DNA of 64,000 nucleotides from Streptomyces sp. PT12 (lineage in GTDB: Bacteria > Actinomycetota > Actinomycetes > Streptomycetales > Streptomycetaceae): contig NZ_QEST01000131.1 in the NCBI RefSeq assembly GCF_003311645.1, positions 42,059 through 106,058 on the forward strand, read 5' to 3'. Both the position numbers and the translations under genes were made by a program. Below the pieces are notes generated by a model. The model was given only the letters and a program-made list of their open reading frames with translations, was not told the origin of the DNA and searched no databases. Positions 1 through 8,426 of this stretch are shown here, in pieces; position 1 is the first letter of the stretch, and each line of letters begins with the position of its first letter.

Positions 1-1437
1 GTCCACGGTCACCGCCACCGCCCGGTCGGGGCCGCCAAGCTCCTTGGCAACGGTCTGCGCCGCCTCGGAGTTGACATCGGCGACCACGACGCACGCGCCC
101 TCGTCGGCGAGGCGCCGCGCCGTCGCCCGCCCGATCCCCGAGCCCGCCCCCGTCACCAGCGCCACCCGCGTCGCCAGCGGCTTGGGCGGCGGCATGCGCC
201 GCAGCTTCGCCTCCTCCAGCTCCCAGTACTCGATGCGGAACTTCTCCCGCTCCTCGATCGGCGCGTACGACGACACCGCCTCGGCGCCCCGCATCACGTT
301 GACGGCGTTCACATAGAACTCGCCCGCCACCCGCGCCGTCTGCTTGTCCTTGCCGAACGAGAACATCCCCACGCCAGGCACCAGCACGATCGCCGGATCC
401 GCCCCGCGCATCGGCGGCGACGCCGCGTCCGCGTGCCGCTCGTAGTACGCCCGGTACTCCTCGCGGTACTCGGCGTGCAGCTCCCTCAGGCGCGCCACGG
501 CCTCGTCGAGCGGCGCGTCCGCGGGCAGGTCGAGCACCAGAGGGCGGACCTTGGTCCGCAGGAAGTGGTCGGGGCACGACGTGCCCAGGCGCGCCAGGCG
601 CGGATGCCCGGCCCGCGACAGGAAGTCGAGCACCACCTCCGCGTCGCCGAAGTGCCCCACCTGCGGCCTGTCCGTGGACGCCAGCCCCCTGATCACCGGC
701 GCCAACGCGGCGGCGCGCGCCTGCCGTTCACCCTCGGGCAACGCCTCGAACCCCGCCCGCACGGGACCGAAGGGCTCGGGCCTGCCACGCTCCGCGATGA
801 AGCGCTCGGCGGTGCGGATGATCTCCAGGGAGTTCCGCTCGCACTCCTCGCTCGTGGCGCCCCACGCGGTGATGCCGTGGCCGCCCAGGATCGTGCCGAT
901 CGCGCCGGGGTTGGCCTCCTTGATGGCCGCGATGTCCAGGCCGAGCTGGAAGCCCGGCCGCCGCCACGGCACCCACACCACCCGGTCGCCGAAGCACTCC
1001 GCGGTCAGCGCCTCGCCGTCCGCCGCGCACGCCAGCGCGATCCCCGAGTCCGGGTGCAGATGGTCCACATGGGGCGCGTCCACCAGCCCGTGCATCGCCG
1101 TGTCGATCGACGGCGCGGCCCCGCCCCTGCCGTGCAGGCAGTAGTCGAACGCCGCCACCATCTCGTCCTCGCGCTCCACGCCCGGGTAGACCCCGGTCAG
1201 CGCCCTCAGCCGGTCGAGCCGCAGCGCCGCGAGCCCCGCGGCGCGCAGCGTGCCCAGGTCGCCGCCCGAGCCCTTCACCCACAGCAGCTCCACGTCGCCC
1301 CCGGTCACCGGGTCCTTCGCGGTGCCCTTGGCCGAGGTGTTGCCGCCCGCGTAGTTGGTGTTGCGCGGGTCGGAGCCCAGCCGGTGGGAGCGCGCGAGCA
1401 GCTCGTCGACGGGTCCGTTGTCCTCGTGCGTCGTCAT
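1..1437 (-). CDS. rhaD: Bifunctional rhamnulose-1-phosphate aldolase / short-chain dehydrogenase (partial, runs off left edge)
   Basis: The ATG is at 1437 and 479 codons run off the window with no stop. The N-terminal part is a class II (zinc) aldolase: GGNTSAK near the start, a paired-His segment HLHPDSG and the motif [11 protein letters not shown]. The visible C-terminal part opens a Rossmann SDR domain with VTGAGSGIG (TGxxxGxG). Proteins with this fusion cleave rhamnulose-1-phosphate to DHAP and L-lactaldehyde and are thought to oxidise the aldehyde. It starts 4 nt after the rhaI stop, so the two are probably translationally coupled. The fusion and the rhaI partner make the assignment firm. 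The SDR C-terminus is not visible. Confidence 0.92.
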   Translation of the reverse strand, partial: MTTHEDNGPVDELLARSHRLGSDPRNTNYAGGNTSAKGTAKDPVTGGDVELLWVKGSGGDLGTLRAAGLAALRLDRLRALTGVYPGVEREDEMVAAFDYCLHGRGGAAPSIDTAMHGLVDAPHVDHLHPDSGIALACAADGEALTAECFGDRVVWVPWRRPGFQLGLDIAAIKEANPGAIGTILGGHGITAWGATSEECERNSLEIIRTAERFIAERGRPEPFGPVRAGFEALPEGERQARAAALAPVIRGLASTDRPQVGHFGDAEVVLDFLSRAGHPRLARLGTSCPDHFLRTKVRPLVLDLPADAPLDEAVARLRELHAEYREEYRAYYERHADAASPPMRGADPAIVLVPGVGMFSFGKDKQTARVAGEFYVNAVNVMRGAEAVSSYAPIEEREKFRIEYWELEEAKLRRMPPPKPLATRVALVTGAGSGIGRATARRLADEGACVVVADVNSEAAQTVAKELGGPDRAVAVTVD

Positions 1438-1441
1438 CGGT

Positions 1442-2608
1442 TCAGGCCCCCCAACCGGCCTGCTGGCCGCCCTTGCGCTCCTCGATGATCTTCTCCGCCC
1501 AGCCCGAGCGGTGGTAGGCGGCCACCGGATCGGGGTCGAGCCCCGCGTCCTCGCGCACCTCGGCGAGCAGCGGCCGCACATCCGTCGAGAACGCGTCCAT
1601 CAGCGCGGCGTTGGCGCCCAGCACGTCCCCCGACGCCTGCGCGGCGGCCAGCGCGTCGCGGTCGACGAGCAGCGCCTTGGCCGTGGCCTCCTGGACGTTC
1701 ATCACCGAGCGGATGATGGCGGGCACCTTGGGCTCGATGTTGTGGCACTGGTCGAGCATGAACGCCACCCCCGCCGCCGGGTCGAGCCCTCCGCCGCGCA
1801 CCACCTCGTACATGATGCGGAACAGCTGGAACGGGTCGGCCGCGCCCACCATCAGGTCGTCGTCCGCGTAGAAGCGGGAGTTGAAGTCGAACCCCCCGAG
1901 CTTTCCCTCGCGCAGCAGGAGCGCCACGATGAACTCGATGTTGGTGCCGGGGGCGTGGTGCCCGGTGTCCACCACGACCTGCGCCTTGGGCCCGAGCTTG
2001 AGGCAGTGCGCGTAGGCGGTGCCCCAGTCGGGGACGTCGGTGGTGTAGAAGGCGGGCTCGAAGAACTTGTACTCCAGCAGCATCCGCTGGTCATCGCCGA
2101 GCCGCTGGTAGACCGCGGTCAGCGCCTCGGCGAGCCGGTCCTGGCGGGCCCTGATGTCGTCCTGGCCGGGGTAGTTGGTGCCGTCGGAAAACCACAGCTT
2201 GAGGTCGCGCGAGCCCGTGGCGTCCATGATGTCGACGCACTCGAAGAGGTGGTCGAGCGCCTTGCGCCGCACGGCCGCGTCCGGGTGGCACACGCTGCCG
2301 AGCTTGTAGTCGTCGTCCTGGAACACGTTGGCGTTGATCGCGCCGAGCCGCAGCCCGAGGTCGTCGGCGTGCCGGGCGAGCGCGGCGTAGTCGTCCACCC
2401 GGTCCCAGGGGATGTGCAGGGCGACCGTGGGGGCGACGCCGGTGTGGCGGTGGACCTGGGCGGCGTCGTCGAGCTTTTCCCGGGGGTCGCGGGGGACGCC
2501 GGGCTGGGCGAACACCTTGAAGCGGGTGCCGGAGTTCCCGTAGGCCCACGACGGGGTCTCGATGGCCTGCGAGGCGAGGGCCGCCTTGACGGCGGATGGG
2601 GCGGTCAT
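1442..2608 (-). CDS. rhaI: L-rhamnose isomerase
   Basis: A 388-residue TIM-barrel isomerase converting L-rhamnose to L-rhamnulose in the cytoplasm, the first committed step of phosphorylating rhamnose catabolism. It resembles the RhaI type found in actinobacteria and rhizobia rather than E. coli RhaA. Probable metal ligands are Glu179 in LLEYKFFEP, Asp214 and His217/218 in [12 protein letters not shown], and the acidic cluster [14 protein letters not shown] (residues 239-251). It is the first gene of the leftward rhaI-rhaD unit and has a strong promoter and operator upstream. No kinase (rhaB) is visible; it may lie beyond the left edge. Confidence 0.93.
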   Translation of the reverse strand: MTAPSAVKAALASQAIETPSWAYGNSGTRFKVFAQPGVPRDPREKLDDAAQVHRHTGVAPTVALHIPWDRVDDYAALARHADDLGLRLGAINANVFQDDDYKLGSVCHPDAAVRRKALDHLFECVDIMDATGSRDLKLWFSDGTNYPGQDDIRARQDRLAEALTAVYQRLGDDQRMLLEYKFFEPAFYTTDVPDWGTAYAHCLKLGPKAQVVVDTGHHAPGTNIEFIVALLLREGKLGGFDFNSRFYADDDLMVGAADPFQLFRIMYEVVRGGGLDPAAGVAFMLDQCHNIEPKVPAIIRSVMNVQEATAKALLVDRDALAAAQASGDVLGANAALMDAFSTDVRPLLAEVREDAGLDPDPVAAYHRSGWAEKIIEERKGGQQAGWGA

Positions 2609-2654
2609 GCGATCAGGGCTCCCAAGGTGCGCGACGCCGTGCGGACGCGGAGTA

Positions 2655-2666
2655 TGAATCGTTTCA
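2655..2666. promoter_or_regulatory. Operator-like palindrome in front of rhaI
   Basis: TGAATCGTTTCA is an imperfect palindrome of the TGAAAC/GTTTCA type typical of LacI-family operators. It lies just downstream of the inferred rhaI start point, where a bound repressor would block transcription. A near-identical site lies in front of rhaM. The likely binder is the LacI protein at 3265-4308 (inference). Confidence 0.7.
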
Positions 2667-2674
2667 CTGTCTGG

Positions 2675-2703
2675 ACGCTAAGACGGGCGGCAAGGGCTGT
2701 CAA
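2675..2703 (-). promoter_or_regulatory. Promoter of rhaI-rhaD (TTGACA-N17-TAGCGT)
   Basis: Read on the minus strand, TTGACA lies at 2703-2698 and TAGCGT at 2680-2675 with a 17-nt spacer. This is an excellent match to the streptomycete vegetative (SigHrdB) consensus. The expected start point is near 2668, just before the operator at 2655-2666. Confidence 0.75.
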
Positions 2704-2765
2704 GACGGGCGGGCGCGCACGGGCCGCCGCGCGCCGCCGTCGCCGCGCGGGCGCAGGGGCGGATC

Positions 2766-2795
2766 TTGACGCCGTCCGAGGGACGTGGCTAGCGT
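2766..2795 (+). promoter_or_regulatory. Promoter of rhaM (TTGACG-N18-TAGCGT)
   Basis: TTGACG lies at 2766-2771 and TAGCGT at 2790-2795 with an 18-nt spacer, another strong vegetative promoter pointing right. It carries the same -10 hexamer as the opposing rhaI promoter. The inferred start near 2802 sits just before the operator at 2808-2819. Confidence 0.75.
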
Positions 2796-2807
2796 GCGGC
2801 GACCGCG

Positions 2808-2819
2808 TGAAACCTTTCA
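2808..2819. promoter_or_regulatory. Operator-like palindrome in front of rhaM
   Basis: TGAAACCTTTCA is the partner of the site at 2655-2666. It lies between the inferred start point and the Shine-Dalgarno (GAGGGGA) of rhaM, so both arms of the divergent region have the order promoter, operator, gene. The two sites are about 153 bp apart, which would allow looping. Confidence 0.7.
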
Positions 2820-2833
2820 GAGGGGACGGGGCC

Positions 2834-3154
2834 ATGGAGCGGGTCTGCTTTCTGCTGAAGGTCCGCCAGGACCGGATCGACGAGTACCGCGAGCGGCACG
2901 AGAACGTGTGGCCCGAGATGCGCGCGGCCCTGTCCGAGGCGGGCTGGCACAACTACTCGCTCTTCCTGCGCGATGACGGCCTCCTGGTCGGCTACCTGGA
3001 GACCGACGACTTCGCCGCGGCGCGGCGCGCCATGGACGCGACCGAGGTGAACGCCCGCTGGCAGGCCGCGATGGGGGAGTTCTTCGAGGCGCTCGACGGG
3101 GCCAGGCCCGACGAGGCGATGCGCCCGCTCACCGAGGTGTTCCACCTCCCCTGA
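2834..3154 (+). CDS. rhaM: L-rhamnose mutarotase
   Basis: A 106-residue small alpha/beta-barrel protein that interconverts the anomers of L-rhamnose so that the isomerase receives its preferred form. The helix YRERHENVWPEM (residues 18-29) contains the conserved His and the NVWPEM signature of the family, followed by HNYSLFL and the Trp-rich W-Q-A-A-M helix. ATG 2834 was chosen because the family starts directly before this strand and a GAGGGGA element lies just upstream. It is divergent from rhaI-rhaD and shares their regulatory region. Confidence 0.92.
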   Translation: MERVCFLLKVRQDRIDEYRERHENVWPEMRAALSEAGWHNYSLFLRDDGLLVGYLETDDFAAARRAMDATEVNARWQAAMGEFFEALDGARPDEAMRPLTEVFHLP

Positions 3155-3264
3155 GCGCCCGGCGCCCGCGCCACCGGGCGCGTTCCGGCGCTTCGCACCC
3201 CGCTCGGGAACGCCGTAGGTGCCGGTGGTGCATACCATGGCTCGGCGGCGAACAGGGCGCGCGG

Positions 3265-4308
3265 ATGAGGGAGCGGGACACGAGGATGGCGCACACGGTG
3301 GGGATCAAAGAGGTGGCACGGCGGGCGGGCGTGTCGGTGGGCACCGTGTCCAATGTCATCAACCGCCCCCACATGGTCGCCGATGAGACCAGGCAGCGGG
3401 TGCGGGCGGCCATCGCCGAGCTGGGCTATGTCCGCAGCGAGTCCGCGCGGCAGCTGCGGGCCGGGCAGTCCCGCATCATCGCGCTGCTGGTGCTCGACAT
3501 GGGGAACCCGTTCTTCGTCGACGTGGCCTCCGGCGCCGAACGGGTCGCGCGCGCCTCGGAGTTGGGCGTGATGCTGTGCAACAGCGCGCAGAGCGCGTCC
3601 GAGGAGGCCGACTATCTCTCGCTCTTCGCCGAGCAGCGCGTGCGCGGCGTCCTGGTGACCCCCGCCGACATGTCGGGCCGCAACCTCGCCGACTTCCGCC
3701 GCCACGACATCCCGTTCGTCTTCGTCGACCGCGTCCTGCCGAGCGCCGAGGGCTGCTCGGTGTCCGTGGACGACGTGCTCGGCGGCTCGCTCGCCGTGCG
3801 GCACCTGCTCGAACAGGGGCACAGGAGCGTCGCCTATGTGAGCGGCCCGATGTCGCTGCCGCAGTGCCAGGACCGCAAGCAGGGCGCGGTCGCCGCGCTC
3901 GCCGAGTCCGGGCTCGACGAGGACTCCCTCGTCCATGTGGAGGCCGAACGCCTCGACGTCGCGTGCGGCCGCGACGCGGGCGCCAGGCTGCTCGGCCTCT
4001 CCCCGCGCCCCTCCGCGGTGTTCTGCGCCAACGACCTGCTGGCCCTCGGCGTGCTTCAGGCCCTCTTCGCGGCGGGCGTCCGCGTGCCCGACGAGGTCGC
4101 GCTCGTCGGGTACGACGACATCGAGTTCGCCGCCGCCGCGGCCGTTCCGCTGACCTCGGTGCGCCAGCCCGCGGTGCGGATGGGGCGGCAGGCGGCCGAG
4201 CTGCTGCTTGAGGAGACGGGCGAGGGGGCGGGCCTGCACACCCACCAGCGGATCGTTTTGGACCCCGAGCTGATCGTCCGCCAGTCCAGCCTGGCCACGC
4301 CCGCGTAG
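3265..4308 (+). CDS. LacI-family transcriptional regulator, probable rhamnose repressor
   Basis: A 347-residue LacI/GalR repressor. The N-terminal helix-turn-helix reads IKEVARRAGVSVGTVSNVIN and the hinge helix SARQLRAGQS. A periplasmic-binding-protein-like effector domain follows (about residues 70-340) with the typical D-D-I-E-F strand and LTSVRQP ending. The start is uncertain: 3265 has a weak CAGGG upstream, while ATG 3286 (MAHTVGIKEVA) would match family N-termini better. Its position 110 bp downstream of rhaM makes it the best candidate for the protein binding the two TGAAnC-type palindromes. That link is inference from synteny; the effector is unknown. Confidence 0.85.
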   Translation: MRERDTRMAHTVGIKEVARRAGVSVGTVSNVINRPHMVADETRQRVRAAIAELGYVRSESARQLRAGQSRIIALLVLDMGNPFFVDVASGAERVARASELGVMLCNSAQSASEEADYLSLFAEQRVRGVLVTPADMSGRNLADFRRHDIPFVFVDRVLPSAEGCSVSVDDVLGGSLAVRHLLEQGHRSVAYVSGPMSLPQCQDRKQGAVAALAESGLDEDSLVHVEAERLDVACGRDAGARLLGLSPRPSAVFCANDLLALGVLQALFAAGVRVPDEVALVGYDDIEFAAAAAVPLTSVRQPAVRMGRQAAELLLEETGEGAGLHTHQRIVLDPELIVRQSSLATPA

Positions 4309-4318
4309 CGTGGGAGGC

Positions 4319-4741
4319 ATGAGCGACCCCCTGCGCAGCCGAGTGCTGCACGTGTCGACCGGCTCGTCCGAGTCCGTCACCGACCTGACCCGCGCGTGCG
4401 AGGAGTTCGCCGGGGAGGCGGCGGGCGGCGCGGACGGCCTGTTCAACGTCTTCGTCCCGCACGCCACCGCGGGCATCGCCATCCTGGAGACGGGCTCGGG
4501 CAGCGACGACGACCTGCTCGCGGTGCTGCGCGAGCTGCTTCCCCCCGACGCCCGCTGGCGCCACCGCCACGGCGCCCCCGGCCATGGCCGCGACCACGTC
4601 CTCCCGGCCCTGATCCCCCCACACGCGACGATCCCGGTGGTCGCGGGCCGCCTCCAGCTGGGCACATGGCAGTCGGTGTGCCTTGTCGACACGAATGTCG
4701 ACAACGTCGACCGCCAGGTCAGGCTGAGCTTTCTGGGCTGA
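4319..4741 (+). CDS. YjbQ / UPF0047 family protein
   Basis: A 140-residue protein of the YjbQ family. E. coli YjbQ has weak thiamine-phosphate synthase activity in vitro, but the physiological role is unclear. Visible signatures are VPHATAGIAILETG, the acidic SDDDLL, HRHGAPGHGRDH, and the C-terminal LGTWQSVCLVDTN strand; the conserved His and Glu form the active pocket. GGGAGG lies only 1 nt before ATG 4319. A GTG at 4310 is the alternative start but would place the SD inside the gene. It begins 10 nt after the LacI gene and may be co-transcribed; no rhamnose role is implied. Confidence 0.85.
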   Translation: MSDPLRSRVLHVSTGSSESVTDLTRACEEFAGEAAGGADGLFNVFVPHATAGIAILETGSGSDDDLLAVLRELLPPDARWRHRHGAPGHGRDHVLPALIPPHATIPVVAGRLQLGTWQSVCLVDTNVDNVDRQVRLSFLG

Positions 4742-5209
4742 GTCCCGCCCTCCGGGGCGTGGCCGCCGATTCCCCCTGGGCTTCGCGCCGAAAGGCAGAG
4801 GGCGGCGTTCGACACGGGCCTGGAGATGGGGGAGCGTCCCAACGACGGCCGCGGGACGAGCGCTGCCCGTGGGGCGGCCTGGTCGCGGCGGCCGTGGACC
4901 GGCTGGGCCGCAACGTCGCCGACTGTCTGAACCCCGGCTACCGGACGCGGGACCAGGGCTCCTCGCCACCCACGGCCACGACGGGCCGTGGGACCTGGAC
5001 GACGCGACCGATGAGAACCGCTTCGACGGTTGAGGTGCGGGCGGCCGAAGGGCAAGCCCTCGTAGGTCTGTCCGGAACGGGGAGCGAACGTGCCCCGCTG
5101 CCCTCGACCCCGGTCGGCACCGTCCATCCGACCACGACCACGCCGGAGAACTAGTAGCAACGCCGTTCAGTTAGGGCCTGCCGATCATTAACCCGTAGCT
5201 TCCCGTGCT
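4742..5209. other. 468 bp without a convincing gene
   Basis: Open frames here show no consistent third-position G/C bias and match no family I recognise. A short in-frame run ending WDLDDATDENRFDG followed by a stop (around 4980-5025) could be the degraded tail of a mobile-element protein, but I cannot name it. The stretch leads into the transposase remnant and is probably IS-derived debris. Confidence 0.4.
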
Positions 5210-5486
5210 GTGGCTCGTTGGTGCGGTGTGAGTGCGTTGGAGGGGCAGCGGGCTTCGCTGGCAGCCAAGTTCGGGGCGATCTTTCCGCATCTGGACGAAC
5301 GGCAGCGGCGTCTGCTGATAGGAGCGGAGGCCCGGTCGATCGGTCATGGCGGGGTCAGGCTAGTCGCCCGGGCTGCCGGTGTCCGCGAGGCAACCGTGTC
5401 GTTGGGAGCGCGGGAACTCGATGCCGGAAAGGCGCCGTTGGGACGCGCGCGCCGTCCGGGCGGGGGCCGTAAGCGTGTCGTCGACG
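5210..5486 (+). mobile_element. Truncated ISAzo13-type transposase (N-terminal fragment)
   Basis: About 85 residues resemble the N-terminus of ISAzo13-family transposases: AKFGAIFPHLDERQRRLL, then GAEARSIGHGGVRLVARAAG (a helix-turn-helix segment) and REATVSLGARELDAG ending in GGGRKR. After GGGRKR the homology stops and the sequence passes directly into a TnpB C-terminus in another frame, so the catalytic DDE domain is missing. The nearby left-hand sequence (about 5150-5205, lower in GC) may hold the old left end. No intact transposase remains. Confidence 0.7.
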
Positions 5487-5817
5487 ATCTCTTCCGCCTG
5501 CGGGCACCGCGACGGACCCAAGCCCCTGCACGTCCGCACCTGGGCATGCAGCGAGCCAACCTGCGGCACCGTCCACGACCTGGACTGGAACGCCGGACGC
5601 AACGTCGGCTATGAAGGCCGCCGCATCCTCGCGGCCTCAACGACAGCACCACCCACCCCCGGACCAGGGGCCCGACGCCGGTAACGGCGGCGGTAAACGC
5701 CTGCGGAGCACACGTAAGACCCGGCAGAAGCCAGGCAGCGCGCACAACCCCGGCACCCGTCGGGAGGAACCAGGAAACACCGTGGTCCTCGGCTCACCAC
5801 ACGCGCCGAGGACGGAC
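5487..5817 (+). pseudogene. TnpB C-terminal remnant (IS200/IS605 or IS607 type)
   Basis: The frame starting at 5493 reads SACGHRDGPKP, then HVRTWACSEPTCGTVHDLDW and NAGRNVGYEGRRI. This is the zinc-finger plus RuvC-III end of TnpB: the second Cys pair is modified (CSEPTC) and the first has lost its leading Cys. After a frame change the text NACGAHVRPG (about 5697-5726) matches the usual TnpB tail. The RuvC-I and RuvC-II regions are absent, so no nuclease can be made. The fusion to the ISAzo13 fragment suggests one element landed in another and the middle was deleted. Confidence 0.7.
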
Positions 5818-5857
5818 GGAGAATCTCCGTGCTTCAGCACCGGGAGGCGAGGTCAAG
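5818..5857 (+). mobile_element. Right end of the TnpB element (IS605-like end hairpin)
   Basis: The sequence GAATCTCC, then a GTGC-TTCA-GCAC hairpin (5829-5840), CGGGAGG and a terminal GGTCAA resembles the right ends of IS605-type TnpB elements. In living elements this region also encodes the 3' end of the omega RNA. The NIPSNAP reading frame resumes immediately after it, marking the insertion junction. Confidence 0.55.
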
Positions 5858-6193
5858 ATCCGGTACGGGCACGGCCCGTTCGACGCGCCGTTCGTCGCGT
5901 GCTTCGAGGAGCGGGTGCGGCCCGTGCTGGCCGAGACCGGCGGCGAGCCACTGGCGTACCTGCGGTCGGAGCACGCCCCGAACACCTTCCCCGCGCTCCC
6001 GGTGCGGGAGGACGAGGAGGTGTTCGTGTGGTTCGCGCGGTTCACCGACGAAGGGCACATCGACGACCACCTGGATCGCCTGCGGCGCGCGGAACGCTGG
6101 CGCGACGAGGCGCTTCCGGCCCTTTCGGAACGGTGGGCCAGGCCCCCGCAACGGCTGCGGCTCGCCCCCACCGACCGGTCGGCACTGCGGTGA
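5852..6193 (+). pseudogene. NIPSNAP-family protein, 5' part lost at an IS insertion
   Basis: From 5855 one frame reads KIRYGHGPFDAPFVACFEE and continues through VRPVLAETGGEPLAYLRSEH and EVFVWFARFTDEGHIDDHL to a stop at 6193. This is the second half of a NIPSNAP-type (dimeric alpha/beta barrel) protein, with the FVW-A-F strand typical of the family. No start codon with a ribosome-binding site precedes it and the frame begins at the TnpB right end, so the N-terminal half was removed. A GTG at 5915 is unlikely to give a folded product. The function of intact relatives is poorly known. Confidence 0.6.
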
Positions 6194-6281
6194 ACCCCCT
6201 GCCGGTCAGCGGGGCCCTTCACTGACCCGATCACCTGCTGGGCCCCGTACTCCGCGAACGCGCGACGTTAGACTCCTCCAC

Positions 6282-6902
6282 GTGTCGCAGGAGCCGGGGC
6301 GGCGGGGGAGGGGGCGTCCTCGCGCCAGTACGCGCGAGGACGTGGAGTCGGCGGCCCTCGCGCTGATGCGGCGCGACGGCTACGAGAACGTCACCGTCGC
6401 CTCGATCGTCTCCGCCGCGGGCATCAGCAGGACCACCTTCTTCCGCTACTTCGGCTCGAAGCCCGGGGTCATCTGGTACGCGTTCGACACCACGATCGAA
6501 CGTCTGGCCGCGGCGATCGCCGCGGCGGGCGCTGACGCCGACGCGCTCGACACGGTGCGGGCGGCCGTCGTGGAATCCACCCGGGCGGCGGTCAGGGACA
6601 GCCCGGTCTGGCTGGAGCGGTTCCAACTCCTGGATACAGTCCCCGAGTTGCAGGCGGAGTCCCACCGGCACTGGGAGCGGTGGAAGCGCGTCATCGCCGA
6701 GCACATCGCGGGGCACCTGGGCGGCGCGCCGGACGCGGTGATCCCGCTGGCGGTCGCGGGCGCGTTCCACAGCGGCTTCGTCGCCCAGCTTCGCGCCTGG
6801 CGCGGCGATCGGGACCGTGACGCCTTCATCGCTCACCTCGACCGGGACATGGGGCGCGTTGCCGCCCTGCTCCGTCCGCTGCCCTCCGCGGATCCTGACT
6901 GA
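6282..6902 (+). CDS. TetR/AcrR-family transcriptional regulator
   Basis: A 206-residue regulator with an N-terminal basic tail (GRRGRGRPRAS) and a TetR helix-turn-helix at about residues 20-65 (SIVSAAGISRTTFFRYFGSK). The C-terminal domain, VIWYAFDTTIERLAAAI onward, looks like the MftR-like TetR_C_17 type. GTG 6282 was chosen because it opens directly before the GRGRPR stretch; no strong Shine-Dalgarno is visible. It lies 265 bp upstream of the dehydrogenase gene in the same orientation. A direct repeat between them is a possible binding site. Ligand unknown. Confidence 0.85.
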   Translation: MSQEPGRRGRGRPRASTREDVESAALALMRRDGYENVTVASIVSAAGISRTTFFRYFGSKPGVIWYAFDTTIERLAAAIAAAGADADALDTVRAAVVESTRAAVRDSPVWLERFQLLDTVPELQAESHRHWERWKRVIAEHIAGHLGGAPDAVIPLAVAGAFHSGFVAQLRAWRGDRDRDAFIAHLDRDMGRVAALLRPLPSADPD

Positions 6903-6990
6903 GCTCCCGACCCGGCGCGCATGTCCTGCCCGCCCCCGTGACCGGGGGGCTTCGGCCTGCCTCCCACCTCGCCCTGTGTGGTGCCTCGCG

Positions 6991-7011
6991 CCGGACATGT
7001 GTGCCGGACAT
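6991..7011. promoter_or_regulatory. Direct repeat in the promoter region of the dehydrogenase gene
   Basis: CCGGACAT occurs at 6991-6998 and again at 7004-7011 (13-bp period), followed by an unusually AT-rich run to about 7036. This suggests the regulatory region of the alcohol dehydrogenase. It could be the operator of the neighbouring TetR protein, but that is inference. Confidence 0.35.
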
Positions 7012-7167
7012 ATTTGTAGGACGGAGTACCATAAATCTCTGGGCGCAGGTGAGGCACCGGCACGCGCGGAGGAGGGCATCGGGGGGCCGCGGGTCCGCTC
7101 GTTCGACGCCCTCTCGCGGACACCCGCGACACCGGCACCACCAGACAAGGACGAAAGGCACCACCCC

Positions 7168-8106
7168 ATGAAGGCATGGCAGTTCACCGGCGTCGACGAG
7201 CCGCTGCGTCTGGTCGACCTGGCGGATCCCCGGCCCGGCCCCGACGAGATCGTGGTGGACGTGAAGGCGGCGGGTCTGTGCCACAGTGACGTCAGCTTCG
7301 TGGACGGCACCATCACCGCGCTCCTCGGATCCGTCCCCATCGTCCTCGGCCATGAGACCGCGGGCATCGTCTCCGCGATCGGCAGCGACGTGGACTCCTT
7401 CGCCATCGGTGACCGCGTCGGCATCCCCGCCACGACGGAGGGCCCCGGCACCGCCGTCGACGGCGGATTCGCCGAGAAGGTGCGCGTCGAAGAACGGCTT
7501 GTCGTCCGCATCCCCGACGCGGTCAGCTTCGAGCAGGCCGCACCGGCCACCGACGCGGCGCGCACCGCCTACCGGGCCGTGCGGACCTTCGGCCGCGTCG
7601 ATGAGGGGATGAAGGTCGGCGTCATCGGCTTCGGCGGGCTGGGCTCACTCGGCGCGCAGATCGCTCGGGCCTTCGGCGCGCAGGTGTACGTGGCCGAGAT
7701 CAACGAAGCCGTCCGGCCGAACATCCAGGACTTCGGACCGGCGGGCATGTCCGCCGACATCCGTGACTTCGAGGACGCCAAGCTCGACGTGATCATCGAC
7801 TTCGCCGGATTCGGCACCACCACGGCCTCCGCCATCGACGCCGTCCGCCACGGCGGCCGGGTCGTGCAGATCGGCATGGCCCGCGAGTCCGCGACCCTGT
7901 CGATGCAGAAGATCATCCTCAAGGAGATCACCCTGGTCGGGGCCTCCAACGGGGAGAAGGCCGAGTGCGAGGCCGTGCTCGACCTCATCGCCCAGGGCAA
8001 GATCCGCTCCACGATCACGCCGATCGCCTTCGAGTAGATCCCCGAATACCTCGGCAAGCTCCGCGACGGCCAGATCGACGGACGCGCCGTCGCCGTGACC
8101 CCCTGA
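7168..8106 (+). pseudogene. Zinc-dependent alcohol dehydrogenase interrupted by an amber codon
   Basis: MDR-superfamily alcohol dehydrogenase. The catalytic zinc site is seen in AAGLCHSD (Cys about residue 36) and GHETAG, and the NAD-binding fold in GVIGFGGLGSLGAQIA (about residues 151-166). The frame ends at TAG 8035-8037 after ITPIAFE. The very next codons read IPEYLGKLRDGQIDGRAVAV and stop at 8104-8106, which is the normal family C-terminus. One base change of a Glu codon to TAG explains it. The truncated 289-residue product lacks the last 22 residues and may be unstable. A sequencing error is the alternative. A GAAAGG element 9 nt upstream supports ATG 7168. Confidence 0.85.
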
Positions 8107-8198
8107 GGCCCGGTGCCGGTCGGCGAACGCCGTCGCGGCGTGCCATGGGTGGGAAGGCCCCCTTGCCGCGCGCGCGTGGTCGCGTCGTAGGCTGGTCC

Positions 8199-8356
8199 GG
8201 CCAGTCGAGCTCCCCCGTGGAGTCAGGGAACCCGGTGAGAGTCCGGGACTGACGCGCAGCGGTGAGGGGGACGGGCGCGGCGACATGCCACTGGAGCGAG
8301 CCGTTCCGGGAAGGCGCCGCGCACCGGATGATCCCGAGTCCGAAGACCTGCTGGCC
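8199..8356 (+). ncRNA. Cobalamin riboswitch 1 (before cobG)
   Basis: The closing helix pairs GGCCAG (8199-8204) with CTGGCC (8351-8356). Inside are the conserved core AGTCAGGGAA-CCCGGTGAGA-GTCCGG with GCAGCGGTGA (8221-8265), the B12 box ATGCCACTGG (8285-8294) and the distal GAGTCCGAAGACCTGC. It lies 71 nt before cobG. A plausible promoter, TTGCCG (8163-8168) and TAGGCT (8188-8193), precedes it. It should switch off cobG-H-IJ-M when adenosylcobalamin is plentiful. Confidence 0.92.
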
Positions 8357-8426
8357 CTAGCGGCGACCGCCGCCAGGTCAACCGCGGGCCCCGCGTATGT
8401 GCCCCTGACCTCGAAGGACCGTGTCA

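Noticed and set aside
1355-3154. Long rightward open frame over rhaD/rhaI that runs in frame into rhaM
   Set aside because: Its first 490 codons are antisense to rhaI and rhaD and have no family similarity; only the last 106 codons from ATG 2834 are a gene.
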